64,000 nucleotides of DNA, taken from contig NZ_RCHI01000001.1 of assembly GCF_003664585.1 (NCBI RefSeq), positions 248,001-312,000 of the forward strand, in the 5' to 3' direction. Positions 14,625 through 23,087 of this stretch are shown one piece after another. Below the pieces are notes generated by a model. It had not been told where the DNA came from and searched no databases. It saw nothing but the letters and a program-made list of their open reading frames with translations. The position numbers were made by a program, and so were the translations under genes. Within the stretch, counting starts at the first letter, position 1. The number at the start of each line of letters is the position of its first letter. Source of the DNA: Paenirhodobacter hankyongi (GTDB taxonomy: Bacteria; Pseudomonadota; Alphaproteobacteria; Rhodobacterales; Rhodobacteraceae).

Positions 14625-17600
14625 TTACTCGAGCTCGACGAGCAGGTCCTTGGCGTCGATCTGCGCGCCGGGCGCGACATGCACGGCCTTCACCGTGGCG
14701 GCGCGATCGGCGTGGATGCCGGTTTCCATCTTCATCGCCTCGATGGTCAGCAGCAGGTCGCCCTGCGCCACCTTCTGCCCGACCGCGACGGTGACCGAGG
14801 CGACGGCCCCCGGCATCGGCGCGCCGACATGGGCGGGGTTGCCGGCCTCGGCCTTCGGCCGCGCCTTCACCGCCGATTTCACCGCCCGGTTCGGCACGCG
14901 CACCGCGCGCGGCTGGCCGTTCAGCTCGAAGAACACCTTCACCTCGCCGGCCTCGTCGGTCTCGCTCATCGTCTGATAGCGGATCTCGAGCGTCTTGCCC
15001 GGGTCGATCTCGGCCGAGATCTGCTCGCCCGCCTGCATGCCATAGAAGAAGACCGGCGTCGGCAGGGTGCGCACCGGCCCGTATTGCCGGTGCCGGCCCA
15101 TGTAGTCGAGGAAGACCTTCGGATACATCAGGTAGCCCGCCAGATCCTCGTCATCGACGGCATAGCCGTTCAGCTCGGCCGAGAGCTTTGCCCGCGTCGC
15201 CTCGAGATCGACCGCCGGCAGATGCAGCCCCGGCCGCTCGGTCGAGGCGGGCTCGCCCTTCAGCGCCTTCTTCACGATCGCCTCGGGCCAGCCTCCGGGC
15301 GGCTGTCCAAGGTTGCCCTTCAGCATGTCGACGACCGAGTCGGGGAAGGCCATGTCGCGGTCGGGATCAAGCACATCGGCCTTCGACAGCCCCTGCGCCA
15401 CCATCATCAGCGCCATGTCGCCCACCACCTTCGACGACGGCGTGACCTTCACGATGTCGCCGAAGATCTGGTTCGCGTCGGCATAGGCCTGCGCCACCGC
15501 GTGCCAGCGTTCCTCGAGGCCAAGGCTGCGCGCCTGCGCCTTGAGGTTGGTGAACTGGCCCCCCGGCATCTCGTGCAGCCAGACTTCCGAGGCGGGAGCG
15601 CGCGTGCCCGATTCGAAGGCCGCATATTGCGTCCGCACCGCCTCCCAGTAGTTCGACATCCGCCGGATCGCGTCGATGTCGAGGCCGGTGTCGCGCTCGG
15701 TATGGGCGAGCGCCTCGACGATCGAGCCGAGGCAGGGCTGCGAGGTGCCGCCCGAGAAGGCGTCCATCGCCGCGTCGACGGCATCGACGCCCGCCTCGGC
15801 CGCGGCCAGAACCGTGGCCCCGGCGATGCCCGAGGTGTCATGGGTGTGGAAGTGAATCGGCAGGCCGACCTCGGCCTTCAGCGCGGTGACGAGGGCGCGG
15901 GCGGCGGCGGGCTTGAGCAGCCCCGCCATGTCCTTCAGGCCGAGCACATGGGCGCCCGCGGCCTCGAGCTCCTTCGCCATCGCGACGTAATACTTCAGGT
16001 CGTATTTCGCCCGCTCGGGGTTCAGGATGTCGCCGGTGTAGCAGATCGTGCCTTCGCAGATCTTCTCGGCCTCGATCACCGCATCCATCGCGACGCGCAT
16101 GTTCTCGACCCAGTTCAGGCTGTCGAAGACGCGGAACACATCGACGCCGGTCTTCGCCGCCTGCGCCACGAAGAACCGCACCACGTTGTCAGGATAGTTG
16201 GTATAGCCCACCCCGTTTGAGGCGCGCAGCAGCATCTGCGTCAGCACGTTCGGCATCGCCGCGCGGATGTCGCGCAGCCGCTGCCAGGGGCATTCCTGCA
16301 AGAAGCGATAGGCGACGTCGAAGGTGGCGCCGCCCCAGCACTCGACGGAGAACAGATCGCCCAGATTGGCCGCATAGACCGGCGCCGCCTTGATCATGTC
16401 GATCGAGCGCATCCGGGTCGCCAAGAGCGACTGGTGGCCGTCACGCATCGTGGTGTCGGTCAGCAGCAGCCGCTTTTGCGCCTTCATCCAGTCGGCCACC
16501 GCCTTCGGCCCTTCGGCCTCGAGCAACTGCCGGGTGCCGGGACGGACCGGGCCCTTGATCTCGGGCAGGCGCGGCGGGCGTGCCTCGGCCGGCGGCTTCG
16601 GCCGGCCCGCGGTCTCGGGATGGCCGTTCACCGTGATGTCGGCGATGTAGGTCAGGATCTTGGTGCCGCGGTCGCGCCGCTTCTTGAAGCTGAACAGGTC
16701 AGGCGTCGTGTCGATGAACTTCGTCGTGTAGCCCATGCTCAGGAAAGTCGGGTGCTTGAGCAGGTTGATGACGAAGTCGATGTTGGTGCTCACGCCGCGG
16801 ATGCGGAACTCGCGCAGCGCGCGGTCCATGCGGTGGATGGTCTGGTCGGGGGTCTGCGCCCAGGCGGTCACCTTCACCAGAAGGCTGTCGTAATAGCGGG
16901 TGATGACGCCGCCCGCATAGGCCGTGCCGCCGTCGAGCCGGATCCCCATGCCGGTCGCGGTGCGATAGGCGGTGATGCGGCCGTAATCGGGGATGAAGTT
17001 GTTCTGCGGGTCTTCGGTCGTCACCCGGCATTGCAGCGCGTGGCCGGAAAGCGTCACCTCGGATTGCGCGGCGGCGCCCGTCGCCTCGGCCAGCGTCGCG
17101 CCCTCGGCGATGCGGATCTGCGCCTGCACGATGTCGATGCCGGTGACCTCCTCGGTCACGGTATGCTCGACCTGCACGCGCGGGTTGACCTCGATGAAGT
17201 AGAAACGGCCCTCGTCCATGTCCATCAGGAACTCGACGGTGCCGGCGTTCTGATAGCCGACGGCATTGCCGATCTTCAGCGCCAGGCCACAGACCTCGGC
17301 GCGCTGTTCGGGTGTCAGATAGGGGGCGGGAGCGCGCTCGACCACCTTCTGGTTGCGCCGCTGCACGGTGCAGTCGCGCTCGTAGAGGTGATAGAGATGG
17401 CCATGGGTGTCGCCCAGAAGCTGCACCTCGACGTGGCGGGCGCGCAGGATCATCTTTTCCAGATAGCCCTCGCCGTTGCCGAAGGCGGCCTCGGCCTCGC
17501 GCCGGCCCTCGCGCACCTTCTCGACCAGCTCGTCGGGGCCCATGATCGGGCGCATGCCGCGCCCGCCGCCGCCCCAGCTCGCCTTCAGCATCAGCGGATA

Positions 17601-18062
17601 GCCGATCGCGGCCGCCTCGGTCTTGATCGCGTCGAAATCGTCGCCCAGCACCTCGGTCGCGGGGATCACCGGCACCCCCGCCTTCATCGCCACATGCCGG
17701 GCCGAGGCCTTGTCGCCAAGGGCGCGCATGGTCTCGGCGCGCGGGCCGATGAAGGTGATGCCGGCCTTGTCGCAGGCCTCGACGAAATCGGGGTTCTCCG
17801 ACAGCAGCCCATAGCCCGGGTGGATCGCGTCGGCGCCCGATTCCTGCGCCACACGGATGATCTCGGGGATCGAGAGATAGGCGCCGACGGGGCTCAGCCC
17901 CGCGCCGATGCGATAGGCCTCGTCCGCCTTGAAGCGGTGCAGGGAGAGCTTGTCTTCCTCGGCATAGACGGCGACGGTCTTCTTGCCGAGTTCGTTTGCG
18001 GCCCGCATCACGCGGATGGCAATCTCGCCCCGGTTGGCGATCAGGATTTTGCGGAACATCAT
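14625..18062 (-). CDS. pyc: Pyruvate carboxylase
   Basis: A 1145-residue single-chain biotin enzyme that carboxylates pyruvate to oxaloacetate for anaplerosis. The order is standard: biotin carboxylase with ATP-grasp (residues 1-460, start FRKILIANRGEIAIRVMRA, loop SWGGGGRGMRPI), carboxyltransferase (about 530-830, TTMRDGHQSLLATRMR with metal-binding His pair in FHTHDTSG), PC tetramerisation region, and biotinyl domain with AMKMET, biotin-Lys near 1111. The start is one of two adjacent ATGs (18062 or 18059) behind a GGGGAGGG site. It is divergent from trkH, and the shared region carries a TTTGGAAA/TTTGCAAA pair at 18153-18170. Confidence 0.96.
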   Translation of the reverse strand: MMFRKILIANRGEIAIRVMRAANELGKKTVAVYAEEDKLSLHRFKADEAYRIGAGLSPVGAYLSIPEIIRVAQESGADAIHPGYGLLSENPDFVEACDKAGITFIGPRAETMRALGDKASARHVAMKAGVPVIPATEVLGDDFDAIKTEAAAIGYPLMLKASWGGGGRGMRPIMGPDELVEKVREGRREAEAAFGNGEGYLEKMILRARHVEVQLLGDTHGHLYHLYERDCTVQRRNQKVVERAPAPYLTPEQRAEVCGLALKIGNAVGYQNAGTVEFLMDMDEGRFYFIEVNPRVQVEHTVTEEVTGIDIVQAQIRIAEGATLAEATGAAAQSEVTLSGHALQCRVTTEDPQNNFIPDYGRITAYRTATGMGIRLDGGTAYAGGVITRYYDSLLVKVTAWAQTPDQTIHRMDRALREFRIRGVSTNIDFVINLLKHPTFLSMGYTTKFIDTTPDLFSFKKRRDRGTKILTYIADITVNGHPETAGRPKPPAEARPPRLPEIKGPVRPGTRQLLEAEGPKAVADWMKAQKRLLLTDTTMRDGHQSLLATRMRSIDMIKAAPVYAANLGDLFSVECWGGATFDVAYRFLQECPWQRLRDIRAAMPNVLTQMLLRASNGVGYTNYPDNVVRFFVAQAAKTGVDVFRVFDSLNWVENMRVAMDAVIEAEKICEGTICYTGDILNPERAKYDLKYYVAMAKELEAAGAHVLGLKDMAGLLKPAAARALVTALKAEVGLPIHFHTHDTSGIAGATVLAAAEAGVDAVDAAMDAFSGGTSQPCLGSIVEALAHTERDTGLDIDAIRRMSNYWEAVRTQYAAFESGTRAPASEVWLHEMPGGQFTNLKAQARSLGLEERWHAVAQAYADANQIFGDIVKVTPSSKVVGDMALMMVAQGLSKADVLDPDRDMAFPDSVVDMLKGNLGQPPGGWPEAIVKKALKGEPASTERPGLHLPAVDLEATRAKLSAELNGYAVDDEDLAGYLMYPKVFLDYMGRHRQYGPVRTLPTPVFFYGMQAGEQISAEIDPGKTLEIRYQTMSETDEAGEVKVFFELNGQPRAVRVPNRAVKSAVKARPKAEAGNPAHVGAPMPGAVASVTVAVGQKVAQGDLLLTIEAMKMETGIHADRAATVKAVHVAPGAQIDAKDLLVELE

Positions 18063-18152
18063 GGACCCTCCCCGCAGTGGTGCTGGAAAACCTAGCGTCG
18101 CTGCGATGCAGCGCAAGTCAAATCTGCGAAATTGAGCAAATTAACTGACCAA

Positions 18153-18170
18153 TTTGGAAATGTTTGCAAA
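18153..18170. promoter_or_regulatory. TTTGGAAA-TG-TTTGCAAA motif between pyc and trkH
   Basis: Two octamers, TTTGGAAA and TTTGCAAA, lie two bases apart in an AT-rich patch of the pyc-trkH divergent region. TTTGCAAA half-sites are known targets of the ScfR/PccR and RamB regulators of acyl-CoA and acetate metabolism. The pair here has unusual spacing and one mismatch, so assignment is tentative. Confidence 0.4.
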
Positions 18171-18226
18171 GTTTGGGTGGCCGGGCGGCTATTGACCTGC
18201 GGCAAGGCGGCGGGCAAGCAGGGGGC

Positions 18227-19675
18227 ATGATCGAGTTGCGCCCGGTGGGCTACATCATCGGCCTGCTGGCCACGGCCCTCGGGGCGGCGATGCTGATCCC
18301 GGCCGCGCTCGATTTCCTGCGCGGCGACGTCAATGCCGGCGCCTTCCTCGAGGCGGCGATCGTCACCATGACCGCGGGCGGTCTGGTGGCGCTGGCGGCC
18401 CATGACGGGCGCGGCACGATGCTGAGCCTGCGGCAGAGCTTCGTTGTCACCACCGGCGCCTGGGCGGTGCTGCCCGCCTTCGGCGCGCTGCCCTTCATCA
18501 CCGGGGCGCCGGGGCTCGACTTCACCGACGCCTATTTCGAGGCGATGTCGGGGCTGACCACCACCGGCACGACGGCGATTCCCGAGCTCGACGAGCTGCC
18601 CGCCGGCACCAACCTGTGGCGCGCGATCCTGCAATGGCTGGGCGGGCTCGGCATCATCATCGTGGCGATGATCTTCCTGCCGGTGATGAAGGTCGGCGGC
18701 ATGCAGTTCTTCCGCTCGGAAGGCTTCGACACCTTGGGCAAGATCCTGCCGCGGGCGATGGACATCTCGGCGGCGCTGATCCGGATCTATGTCGGGCTGA
18801 CGGTGGCCTGCGCGGTGACCTATGGCGTGCTGGGGATGACGGCCTTCGACGCGGTGGTGCATGCGCTGACCACGCTCTCGACCGGGGGCTTCTCGAATTA
18901 CGACGCGAGCTTCGGCGTCTATCGCGGCGCGCCGGAATATGCGGCCTCGCTGTTCATGCTGCTGGCCGCGATGCCCTTCATCCGCTTCGTGCAGCTGGCT
19001 CAGGGCAACCCGGCGCCGCTGTGGCGCGACCCGCAGGTGCGCGCCTTCCTGCGCTGGCACGGCTATGCGATCGCGGTGATCGTGCTCTATCGGCTGATCC
19101 GGCACGAAAGCGCGTTCTGGCCGACGCTGCGCGAGGTGACCTTCAACGTCGTGTCGACCTTCACCGGCACCGGCTATGCGTCCGAGGACATCACCTCCTG
19201 GGGGCATCTGGCCTTCGTGGTGCTGATCATCACCGGGCTGATCGGCGGCTGCACCTCCTCGACCGGCTGCTCGGTCAAGGTGTTCCGCTATCTGATCCTG
19301 TTCCAGGCGATCAAGGTGGCGATCCGGCGGCTCTACAGCCCGCACCGGGTGATGGGGATGCGCTATGACGGCCGCGCGGTCGAGCGCGAGGTGCTCGATT
19401 CCGTCGTCGCCTTCTTCACCCTCTTCGTGCTGACCTTCGGCGGGCTGATCGTGGCGCTGTCGCTGACCGGGCTCGCGCCGCGCACGGCGCTGACCGCGGC
19501 CTGGACGGCGATCGCCAATGTCGGGCCGGCCTGGGGGCCCGAGGTGTCGGCAAATGGCGCCGTCGACCGCTTCCCCGACAGCGCGAAATGGCTGATGGCG
19601 CTCGGGATGATGCTTGGCCGGCTCGAGCTGATGTCGGCCTTCGTGCTGCTCTTGCCGAAGTTCTGGCGCGGCTGA
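18227..19675 (+). CDS. trkH: Potassium uptake protein, TrkH family
   Basis: A 482-residue inner-membrane channel subunit with four pore loops carrying the selectivity-filter glycines: LTTTGTTAIPEL, LSTGGFSNYDAS, FTGTGYASED and NVGPAWGPEV. It moves potassium into the cell together with a cytoplasmic TrkA regulator, which is not in this window. The start at 18227 (MIELRPVGYIIG) has GGGGG closely upstream; the frame is open earlier, but that reading is not hydrophobic. It is divergent from pyc and converges on the pseudo-protease gene 29 bases beyond its stop. Confidence 0.93.
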   Translation: MIELRPVGYIIGLLATALGAAMLIPAALDFLRGDVNAGAFLEAAIVTMTAGGLVALAAHDGRGTMLSLRQSFVVTTGAWAVLPAFGALPFITGAPGLDFTDAYFEAMSGLTTTGTTAIPELDELPAGTNLWRAILQWLGGLGIIIVAMIFLPVMKVGGMQFFRSEGFDTLGKILPRAMDISAALIRIYVGLTVACAVTYGVLGMTAFDAVVHALTTLSTGGFSNYDASFGVYRGAPEYAASLFMLLAAMPFIRFVQLAQGNPAPLWRDPQVRAFLRWHGYAIAVIVLYRLIRHESAFWPTLREVTFNVVSTFTGTGYASEDITSWGHLAFVVLIITGLIGGCTSSTGCSVKVFRYLILFQAIKVAIRRLYSPHRVMGMRYDGRAVEREVLDSVVAFFTLFVLTFGGLIVALSLTGLAPRTALTAAWTAIANVGPAWGPEVSANGAVDRFPDSAKWLMALGMMLGRLELMSAFVLLLPKFWRG

Positions 19676-19704
19676 GCGCCGCGCCCGCGGTCAGGGGCGG
19701 GCGG

Positions 19705-21513
19705 TCATTTCCAGCAGGCGATCTGCACGGTGAATTTCTGCGCCTCGACGGCCAGATCCTCTGCCGCAAGCGTGCCCGTTGCCTCCGACGCGGTGGGCAT
19801 GAAGCCATGCTCGGCCAGCACCTGAACCAGCGGCATCGCCTGCACCGCCTCGGTCAGGCCGGCGGGCATCAACTTGGTGCCATCGGCCGCGCGTGGCAGC
19901 ACCACGCCGACCAGTGCGCCCGAGCCATCCAGCACCGGCCCGCCCGCATCGCCCGCCAGCGTGTGCACCGCCAGCCGCGCCCGGTTCGCCTCGCCGGCAA
20001 GGCCGGTCAGATCGGAGAGCGTGCCAAAGCTCAGCACCGGCGCGGTCAGCGTCTCGGGATAGGAAAAGCCCGCCACCGCCACCTGCGCACCGGCGGCGGT
20101 CGCCGCGGTCTCGAAGGCGACGATGCCGGCAGGCGCCATCGCCTTCTTCGGCGTCAGGACGGCGATGCCAAGCGCCGGATCGGAGAAGGCGAGATCCGCC
20201 TCCTCGTCCTCGATGGTGATCTTGGTGCAGGTGTCGAGCCCGGCGCCCGCCGTCAGAACCGCGCCCTTCTCGTCGATGAAGGCGCCCGAGCGGGCAAACT
20301 CCGGGTGCCGCCGCTCGAGCCCCGCCATCAGATCGCCGCGCGTCACCGTCATCGGCGTGCCGAGCGAGGGGTCGAGCGCGGTGCTGCCGATCGGCCGGAA
20401 CGAGGCCTTCATCGCCGCCAGCACGCGCTGCATCTTCGTCTCCTGCCCGGGCGGCCAGGCTAGGGTGAAGCCCTTGATCAGCCCGCCCGCCAGATGCGCC
20501 TCGGTCCAGGAGTGCAGGCTGTCGTTCTGTCCGGCGATGGTGAAGCCGCTGCGGTTTCGGCTGCGCTCGCCCTCGGCGGGCACCAGCGCCAGCGTCTGCA
20601 TCCGGTCGTAAAGCCCGTAAAGCGCGTTCTGGTCGCCGGTGAGCGACAGCAGCAGCGCGGTGACGCCCGAGCCGTCCTTGGCGCGATAGATGACGAAGGG
20701 CGGGTCGTAGCGGTCGAATTCGACCAGGCCGAGCGGCAGGTCGATGGCAATGCCGGCGTCGGTCTCCTCGACGGTCTCGAGGCCGAGCGCGGCGCGGTCG
20801 GCCGCGACGGCGGCGAGAAGCTGCGTCTGCTGCGTCGAGGCGAGCACGCCGGTCGGTGCAAAGCCCTGCGCCGTCTGCCAGGCGGCGATCGCCGTGCGGG
20901 TGCCGCGGCCGAAGGCGCCGTCGATCGTGGCGTTGTAGACTCCCTGCCATTCGAGCGCGGCCTGGATCTCCATCCGTGCCTCGCGGTCAAGTGCCGCCTC
21001 GAGCCGCTGTGACTCGGCCAGCGTCTCGACCGGCATCTCGGGCGCGGGCGCCGGGGCGGCGACGGCAGGCGGGGCCTCGGCCGCGGGCGCGACGGGCGGC
21101 GGTTCGATCGCGGCGGTTTCCGGGGGCGCGGTTTCGGGGGCGGGCGGCTCGGCCGCCGGGGGCAGGGGGGCGCCCGCGCCGGGCCAGAACTGGTCACGGA
21201 AGCGGCCGCCGTCCGAGACATAGCTGTCGCGCGGGATCAGCCCTTCACGGCGCAGCGTGCGCAGCCGCGCCGTTGCCTCCTCGGTGTCGGCGAAGGGGCC
21301 GATGGCGATCGCATACCAGCCTGTCGACATCGCAAAACCGGCGATGTCGGGGAATATGCCGGCCCAGTCCTGCGCGCGCTCCTCGGCCTGCGGGAGCGAG
21401 GGCTGCGCCTCGATCTGCACCCAGACCGGGTCGGCCGCGCCGGGGCCCGTCCAGATCATCCCCGCCAGACCCGCCGCCGTCGCGAGGCGCATCGCCTTGC
21501 GCATTCCCGTCAT
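19705..21513 (-). CDS. Secreted SPOR/peptidoglycan-binding protein with inactive trypsin-like domain
   Basis: A 602-residue exported protein. Order: signal peptide (1-27), SPOR-like domain (about 28-105, WVQIEAQPS and GWYAIAIGPFADTEEATA), Pro/Ala linker (112-165), peptidoglycan-binding-1 domain (about 175-232, GVYNATIDGAFGRGTRTAI), an intermediate region, and a trypsin-like domain (about 375-585). In the last, the usual TNAHVV reads TAGAGLD, the DLAVL reads LGIAVL and GNSGGP reads GDAGGP, so His, Asp and Ser are all replaced. It likely binds cell wall and a partner but cannot cleave peptides. It is convergent with trkH and divergent from glyQ. Confidence 0.8.
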   Translation of the reverse strand: MTGMRKAMRLATAAGLAGMIWTGPGAADPVWVQIEAQPSLPQAEERAQDWAGIFPDIAGFAMSTGWYAIAIGPFADTEEATARLRTLRREGLIPRDSYVSDGGRFRDQFWPGAGAPLPPAAEPPAPETAPPETAAIEPPPVAPAAEAPPAVAAPAPAPEMPVETLAESQRLEAALDREARMEIQAALEWQGVYNATIDGAFGRGTRTAIAAWQTAQGFAPTGVLASTQQTQLLAAVAADRAALGLETVEETDAGIAIDLPLGLVEFDRYDPPFVIYRAKDGSGVTALLLSLTGDQNALYGLYDRMQTLALVPAEGERSRNRSGFTIAGQNDSLHSWTEAHLAGGLIKGFTLAWPPGQETKMQRVLAAMKASFRPIGSTALDPSLGTPMTVTRGDLMAGLERRHPEFARSGAFIDEKGAVLTAGAGLDTCTKITIEDEEADLAFSDPALGIAVLTPKKAMAPAGIVAFETAATAAGAQVAVAGFSYPETLTAPVLSFGTLSDLTGLAGEANRARLAVHTLAGDAGGPVLDGSGALVGVVLPRAADGTKLMPAGLTEAVQAMPLVQVLAEHGFMPTASEATGTLAAEDLAVEAQKFTVQIACWK

Positions 21514-21618
21514 CGTGAAACCCGCTTCCTGTTCTCAAAACAGGGTGAGGTTAGCAGGCTGGCGGCGCACGTCACCCCGGAAATCGCGTGAAATCGGGCC
21601 CGGGCGCGGGGCGGGGCG

Positions 21619-21647
21619 TTGACCCTTGCCCGGCGCTTGCCTAGAGA
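21619..21647 (+). promoter_or_regulatory. Sigma-70 promoter of the glyQ operon
   Basis: TTGACC (21619-21624) and TAGAGA (21642-21647) are separated by 17 bases and lie 28 bases before the glyQ ATG, the best housekeeping promoter match I noticed in the window. The divergent pseudo-protease gene starts at 21513. Confidence 0.65.
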
Positions 21648-21674
21648 GAAGGCGCTTTGAACCAGAGGGAAGCC

Positions 21675-22613
21675 ATGTCGAACCCTGTCGCTCCGCGGTC
21701 GTTCCAGGAAATCATCCTGCGGCTCATGAATTACTGGGCCTCGAAAGGCTGCGCGGTGCTGCAGCCCTATGACATGGAGGTGGGCGCGGGCACCTTCCAC
21801 CCGGCGACCACGCTGCGCTCGCTCGGCTCGAACCCCTGGGCCGCGGCCTATGTCCAGCCCTCGCGTCGCCCGACCGATGGCCGCTATGGCGAGAACCCGA
21901 ACCGTCTGCAGCACTATTACCAGTATCAGGTGCTGATCAAGCCAAGCCCCTCGAACCTGCAGGAGCTCTATCTCGGTTCGCTCGCCGCGATCGGCATCGA
22001 CCTTGACCTGCACGACATCCGCTTTGTCGAGGACGACTGGGAAAGCCCGACGCTCGGCGCCTGGGGGCTGGGCTGGGAAGTCTGGTGCGACGGCATGGAA
22101 GTCAGCCAGTTCACCTATTTCCAGCAGGTCGGCGGGCATGACTGCAAGCCGGTCTCGGGCGAGCTGACCTATGGGCTCGAGCGCCTTGCGATGTATGTGC
22201 TCGGCATCGACCACGTCATGCAGATGCCGTTCAACGCCCCCGACGCGCCGATCCCGCTGACCTATGGCGACGTGTTCCGGCAGACCGAGGAAGAATATTC
22301 GCGCCACAACTTCGACGGTGCCAACACCGAGATGCTCTTGCGCCATTTCGAGGATGCCGAGGCGGAATGCGAGCGGCTGCTGTCCTTCCCGGCCGAGGAC
22401 CCGAACTCGGGCAAGCGCATCCTCATGGTGCACCCGGCCTATGACCAGTGCATCAAGGCCTCGCATCTGTTCAACCTGCTCGACGCGCGGGGCGTGATCT
22501 CGGTGACCGAGCGGCAGGCCTATATCGGCCGGGTCCGGGCGCTTGCGAAGAAATGCGCCGATGCCTTCGTGCAGACCACGGCCGGCGGCTGGACGCCCGA
22601 GGCCGCGCAGTGA
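21675..22613 (+). CDS. glyQ: Glycyl-tRNA synthetase alpha subunit
   Basis: A 312-residue catalytic subunit of the bacterial alpha2beta2 GlyRS. It opens [19 protein letters not shown], and contains the class II active-site text [15 protein letters not shown] and [19 protein letters not shown]. It forms glycyl-adenylate and charges tRNA-Gly in the cytoplasm. The start at 21675 (MSNPVAP) has GAGGGAAG upstream. Its stop overlaps the GTG of the next gene, so glyQ, the small protein and glyS form one operon. Confidence 0.97.
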   Translation: MSNPVAPRSFQEIILRLMNYWASKGCAVLQPYDMEVGAGTFHPATTLRSLGSNPWAAAYVQPSRRPTDGRYGENPNRLQHYYQYQVLIKPSPSNLQELYLGSLAAIGIDLDLHDIRFVEDDWESPTLGAWGLGWEVWCDGMEVSQFTYFQQVGGHDCKPVSGELTYGLERLAMYVLGIDHVMQMPFNAPDAPIPLTYGDVFRQTEEEYSRHNFDGANTEMLLRHFEDAEAECERLLSFPAEDPNSGKRILMVHPAYDQCIKASHLFNLLDARGVISVTERQAYIGRVRALAKKCADAFVQTTAGGWTPEAAQ

Positions 22614-23086
22614 ATGGAAAGCTGGTCGGAGGCAGTCTCGTGCTGGGCGCGCTGATCACCGGGGCCGCGGTCTATTACCTGCAGGTCTACGGCTATTATC
22701 ACGCGGTCGATGCGGCGGCGCCGGCCGCCGAGGTGCGGCTGACCGCGATCGAGACCGGCACGCCCGAACCGATCCTCGCCGAGGATTTCCAGGGCATCGA
22801 CGCCGACAGCTCGCCGCTGCGCTATCGCGGCTGCTTCCGCACGCCGATGAGCCTTGCGCTGCTGACCGAGACCTTCACCGTCTATGACAAGGCCACGCCG
22901 CTCACTGCGCCGGGCTGGTTCTCCTGTTTCGACGCTGCCCGGATCGGTGCCGACATCGAGACCGGCCGGGCGGTGGCCTTCCTGTCCGAACACGACATCC
23001 ACCCCGGCGTCGACCGCGTGGTGGCGATTTATCCCGATGGCCGGGCCTATGCCTGGCAGCAACTGAATGACGAAGCGGAGAAGTGA
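22610..23086 (+). CDS. Small membrane-anchored protein between glyQ and glyS (DUF6446-like)
   Basis: A 158-residue protein with one N-terminal membrane helix ([20 protein letters not shown]) and a predicted periplasmic domain with the pair of cysteines YRGCFRTP and WFSCFDAA. The GTG at 22610 overlaps the glyQ stop (GTGA), so it is translated by coupling. I recall this gene between glyQ and glyS as a conserved arrangement in Rhodobacteraceae, without a known role. The position between two tRNA-synthetase subunits is striking, but it has no RNA-binding features. Confidence 0.75.
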   Translation: MNGKLVGGSLVLGALITGAAVYYLQVYGYYHAVDAAAPAAEVRLTAIETGTPEPILAEDFQGIDADSSPLRYRGCFRTPMSLALLTETFTVYDKATPLTAPGWFSCFDAARIGADIETGRAVAFLSEHDIHPGVDRVVAIYPDGRAYAWQQLNDEAEK

Positions 23087-23087
23087 C

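Noticed and set aside
16434-18095. A 553-codon plus-strand open frame opposite pyruvate carboxylase
   Set aside because: Complement of the biotin carboxylase region; low-complexity composition and no ribosome site.
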